Assembly: GCA_025174535.1 (NCBI GenBank)
Contig: JALBUN010000003.1
Coordinates: 868,001-932,000 of the forward strand
Direction: 5' to 3'
DNA from: Cantharellus purpuraceus
Lineage: Eukaryota; Basidiomycota; Agaricomycetes; Cantharellales; Hydnaceae
DNA length: 64,000 nucleotides
Below the pieces are notes generated by a model. That model was not told the origin of the DNA and made no database searches. It saw only the letters and a program-made list of their open reading frames with translations. Below are positions 61,721-64,000 of this stretch, piece by piece (position 1 is the stretch's first letter; each line of letters opens with the position of its first letter). The translations under genes were made by a program, and so were the position numbers.

Positions 61721-63499
61721 ATGGATGAGATCCGACGCGAGTATGCACAGCTACTGCGAACACCTGCTGGTGCTGTGGCAGCGGTTACTCGTGTTCGCCA
61801 GAATGACTATGACTTCTCCTTCTTGCATTCTCTAGCAAGTCTTACTGGAGATATAGAATGCTGGCGATGTCTTCGAGAAGCAGGGATCGTCGACGTATTC
61901 ATTGACATGATTGTTCTGGCACCCAGTGGCGAAAGTGGCGATAAATCAGTGGGTCCTTATCATCTTTCCACAGGTGCTGGATGTAGAAAATGAACTCAGG
62001 AGTTTCTTCTATGGACTCTCCCGCTGCAAGGTCTTTTCAATTGCTTGGTGGCTATACATCACAGTCCCGGGGCTTTTCAGGCGTCAGAGAATCAAGCGTC
62101 GCTTTCAAAACTACTCAAAACATCACCTCTCATCTGTCTTCAATTATCTCGATACAAGGAATTTATCTGCACCCCTGAAACTCACATGGATGGCCTTCGA
62201 CGCACAGTTATACTCTGGATTCATGCCATCTGGAACGGAACGAATATTTTGAGCCTCACTGATATTCGAAGGTGACAAACTCTATTATCGTGTCATGTAT
62301 GAGACACATGACAGCTCGTCGATTAGTGAGCTTAAAAACTCTCGCATCGTTGATCTTGCGACTTGGTGTTGGATTTTCGCGTCAGCTAATGAGCTCCGTT
62401 CTAAGGCTGCGAATGCACTCGTAGATATCATAGAGCAGCCTCACCCCACCAAGCAAGACCTAGATCGAGTCATTGCATCGGCAGGGTCCTACGACCAACT
62501 TTTCAACACCATTCTTCAAATTCTCCAAAGTACTGACATGGCTGCTAAATATCTAGCCGAAAATTTGAGTCTTCTGACAGGGTTTATAAATCAGACCGTG
62601 CACACCAAGTTGGCGCGACGATTTTCGAGGATGAAGATACATTACGAGATCATGGCCGCTCTCCGACGTCAACTTACTCGTCCAGGTGATGGCAAGGAAG
62701 TGTGGCGAGTGTTGGAGTACTCTGCAATGCTTCTTGTGTAAGTTGCGATGTCGATCAGTCGACCGTTTCCCATATATTTTTCTCTGTACTTCACATATCA
62801 TGTTCACAGAAACATAGTGCACGAGGCTGCTTCTCCCACAGAGGAGCTTACAACCCTGATAGCTCGCCAGTCATTAATTCCCCTCTTAGGAGGGGTATCA
62901 CTGCGGTTGTCGCAAGCGTCTAAAGAGTGTATGGTGTTCGCTCATCGGTTAATTAATTTTATTGAACCCATAAACATAGCTCCATCCTGGTCGCGTCTTA
63001 TAGCTCTCCTCAAACACACATGTACATGCACCTCACTATCTTGCCGCGTACGCACTTCTCCCTCGTATGTCCCCGTCCTCCGCACGCATCTCTCCTGGCG
63101 TTGGTGGCCGACTCTGAAAAGAATGAGGCTCTCTGACTCGGAGGCGTCCACCAAACTCCAAGGTGAATGGGTCACCCTCGGTCGTACGGCGGGCCTGCAG
63201 GAGGCCACCGAACGAAAGAAACACGAACTGGGTGGAGGTGAAGAGGGAGTGATGGGGTGCTGGTGGGCAGAGTGCGTAAGACTGATAGATCCGAGCGATC
63301 CATCTCTCAACGCGAACCTGCGAAAGTGCTCTGGTTGCAAGAAGGCATTGTACTGTACAAGTGATTGCCAAAACAGGTATGTGATTATTGATGATGTATG
63401 TACGTGTCAAGTTAGGGCTGAGGTGAGAGCGGTACTAGGGACTGGAAGGGGCATAAGAAGCAATGTACCAATTGGAAAGCTGCGGTTGTCGCACCCTGA
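61721..63499 (+). CDS. MYND zinc-finger protein with long helical N-terminal region
   Basis: Predicted about 516 aa in five exons (61721-61948, 62000-62271, 62315-62737, 62810-63376, 63439-63499). The N-terminal ~450 residues are helical and ARM-like (DFSFLHSLASLTGDIECWRCL, LVAIHHSPGAFQASENQAS, SELKNSRIVDLATWCWIFAS). A complete MYND finger closes the protein: CWWAECVRLI...RKCSGCKKALYC TSDCQNR across the last intron to DWKGHKKQC, then a short tail to the TGA at 63497. This is the architecture of the many basidiomycete MYND orphan proteins; function unknown. Exon 4 contains a Ser/Arg/Trp-rich stretch (about 63010-63120) that may hide another intron or be poorly conserved. Confidence 0.82.
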
Positions 63500-64000
63500 G
63501 GGGTATATAGACATCGTGATATCTAGGGGTTGTTGAGGAGCTTTTCTCAGCCAGATCTGCGTGAAAGACGAACCCAGAGAGAGGGATGGATCAAATCGAT
63601 CAGAAGTCAACACAACGCCGCAAACGGCAATGTCCAATACAGTCTTCTGCAGCCGGATGGCCGTAATCACAGGACAAAAATAGTTACCAGAAACTGTGGT
63701 TTTCCTCATCAATCCCCCAACACCTACCGCGCCCTTGACAACTGCCTCCTGCCTTACCACTCATCCCCAGCCTTCCCCACAGCTTGTTTTTCCGCTTACC
63801 CCTGTCCACACCAAGCCCCAGTGCTTCTACTATGCCGACACCATTGTCCAGTCTCCACGGCTCGCAGGCATCGCCACCCTCACCATGCCCAACTTCCGAG
63901 CTGGTGCAACCGCTGCGCTTCGATCCTATGTATACAACTTGTACGCCATATATCTGATGAGTCAAACTCTTCTCTCAGAGATGAGCCAGGCTTGTTTACA
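63500..64000. other. Unresolved right edge, possible partial gene
   Basis: The plus strand is free of stops in one frame from 63684 to the window end (about 105 codons, Pro/Thr-rich start, then KPQCFYYADTIVQSPRLAG). No start, splice chain or family could be assigned, and the minus strand is equally open, so this may be chance or part of a gene running out of the window. Confidence 0.25.

Noticed and set aside
62942..63410. Minus-strand ORFs over the second MYND gene
   Set aside because: Antisense to exon 4, whose plus strand carries the MYND cysteines.

Overview
The window looks like nuclear DNA of a filamentous basidiomycete, most probably an Agaricomycete. Almost every gene is cut by many short introns (about 45-65 bases, GT...AG, branch-like CTAAC/CTGAC), intergenic space is moderate, and the gene set is typical: a CBM18-bearing CRH cell-wall transglycosylase, an HsbA surface protein, a secreted S41 peptidase, NmrA-like reductases and MYND-finger proteins. 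I joined exons by hand by requiring GT-AG (a few GC-AG) borders, an open frame across each junction and family-like protein sequence. Each joined gene length is a multiple of three, but no transcript data were available.

Layout. 131-7821 (+) encodes a very large Ser/Pro-headed helical protein that I tentatively place near UNC80. 8009-9802 (-) is a GPI-anchored CRH-type glucan/chitin transglycosylase. 9.8-22.0 kb is gene-poor and holds a thioredoxin reductase pseudogene (12332-13662, -). 22052-24752 is a divergent SDR plus zinc polyol dehydrogenase pair. 26066-28981 (-) is a secreted S41 peptidase with 16 exons. 30460-32299 is a divergent SPC2 / MYND-protein pair. 32851-34690 (-) is an HMG-box transcription factor. 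34.7-39.3 kb is another gene-poor block with decayed repeats. 39334-43414 (+) is a complete DHTKD1-type 2-oxoadipate dehydrogenase E1 with 21 exons. 43724-46783 (-) is a tandem pair of NmrA-like reductases. 46.8-48.8 kb contains decayed tandem repeats. 48798-50173 is a divergent Rrg9/neugrin-like gene and a coactosin gene. 51242-53245 (-) is a class-3-type aldehyde dehydrogenase. 55770-58081 (+) is a Mup1-like amino-acid permease. 58838-59742 (-) is an HsbA-family secreted protein. 61721-63499 (+) is a second MYND-finger protein.

How the genes work together. Most are unrelated housekeeping or surface genes. The clearest functional unit is the divergent SDR/zinc-dehydrogenase pair, which looks like a two-step polyol/aldonate oxidation module sharing a 305-bp promoter. 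Oxoadipate dehydrogenase (lysine/tryptophan breakdown), aldehyde dehydrogenase and the permease are nutrient-use genes; CRH, S41 peptidase and HsbA act at or outside the wall.

The most interesting signals are the possible UNC80-like protein (with a 17-nt frame interruption), a 6-nt micro-exon in the oxoadipate dehydrogenase, runs of 15-20-nt exons in the peptidase, four apparent GC-AG introns, the decayed thioredoxin reductase copy and two decayed tandem-repeat fields.
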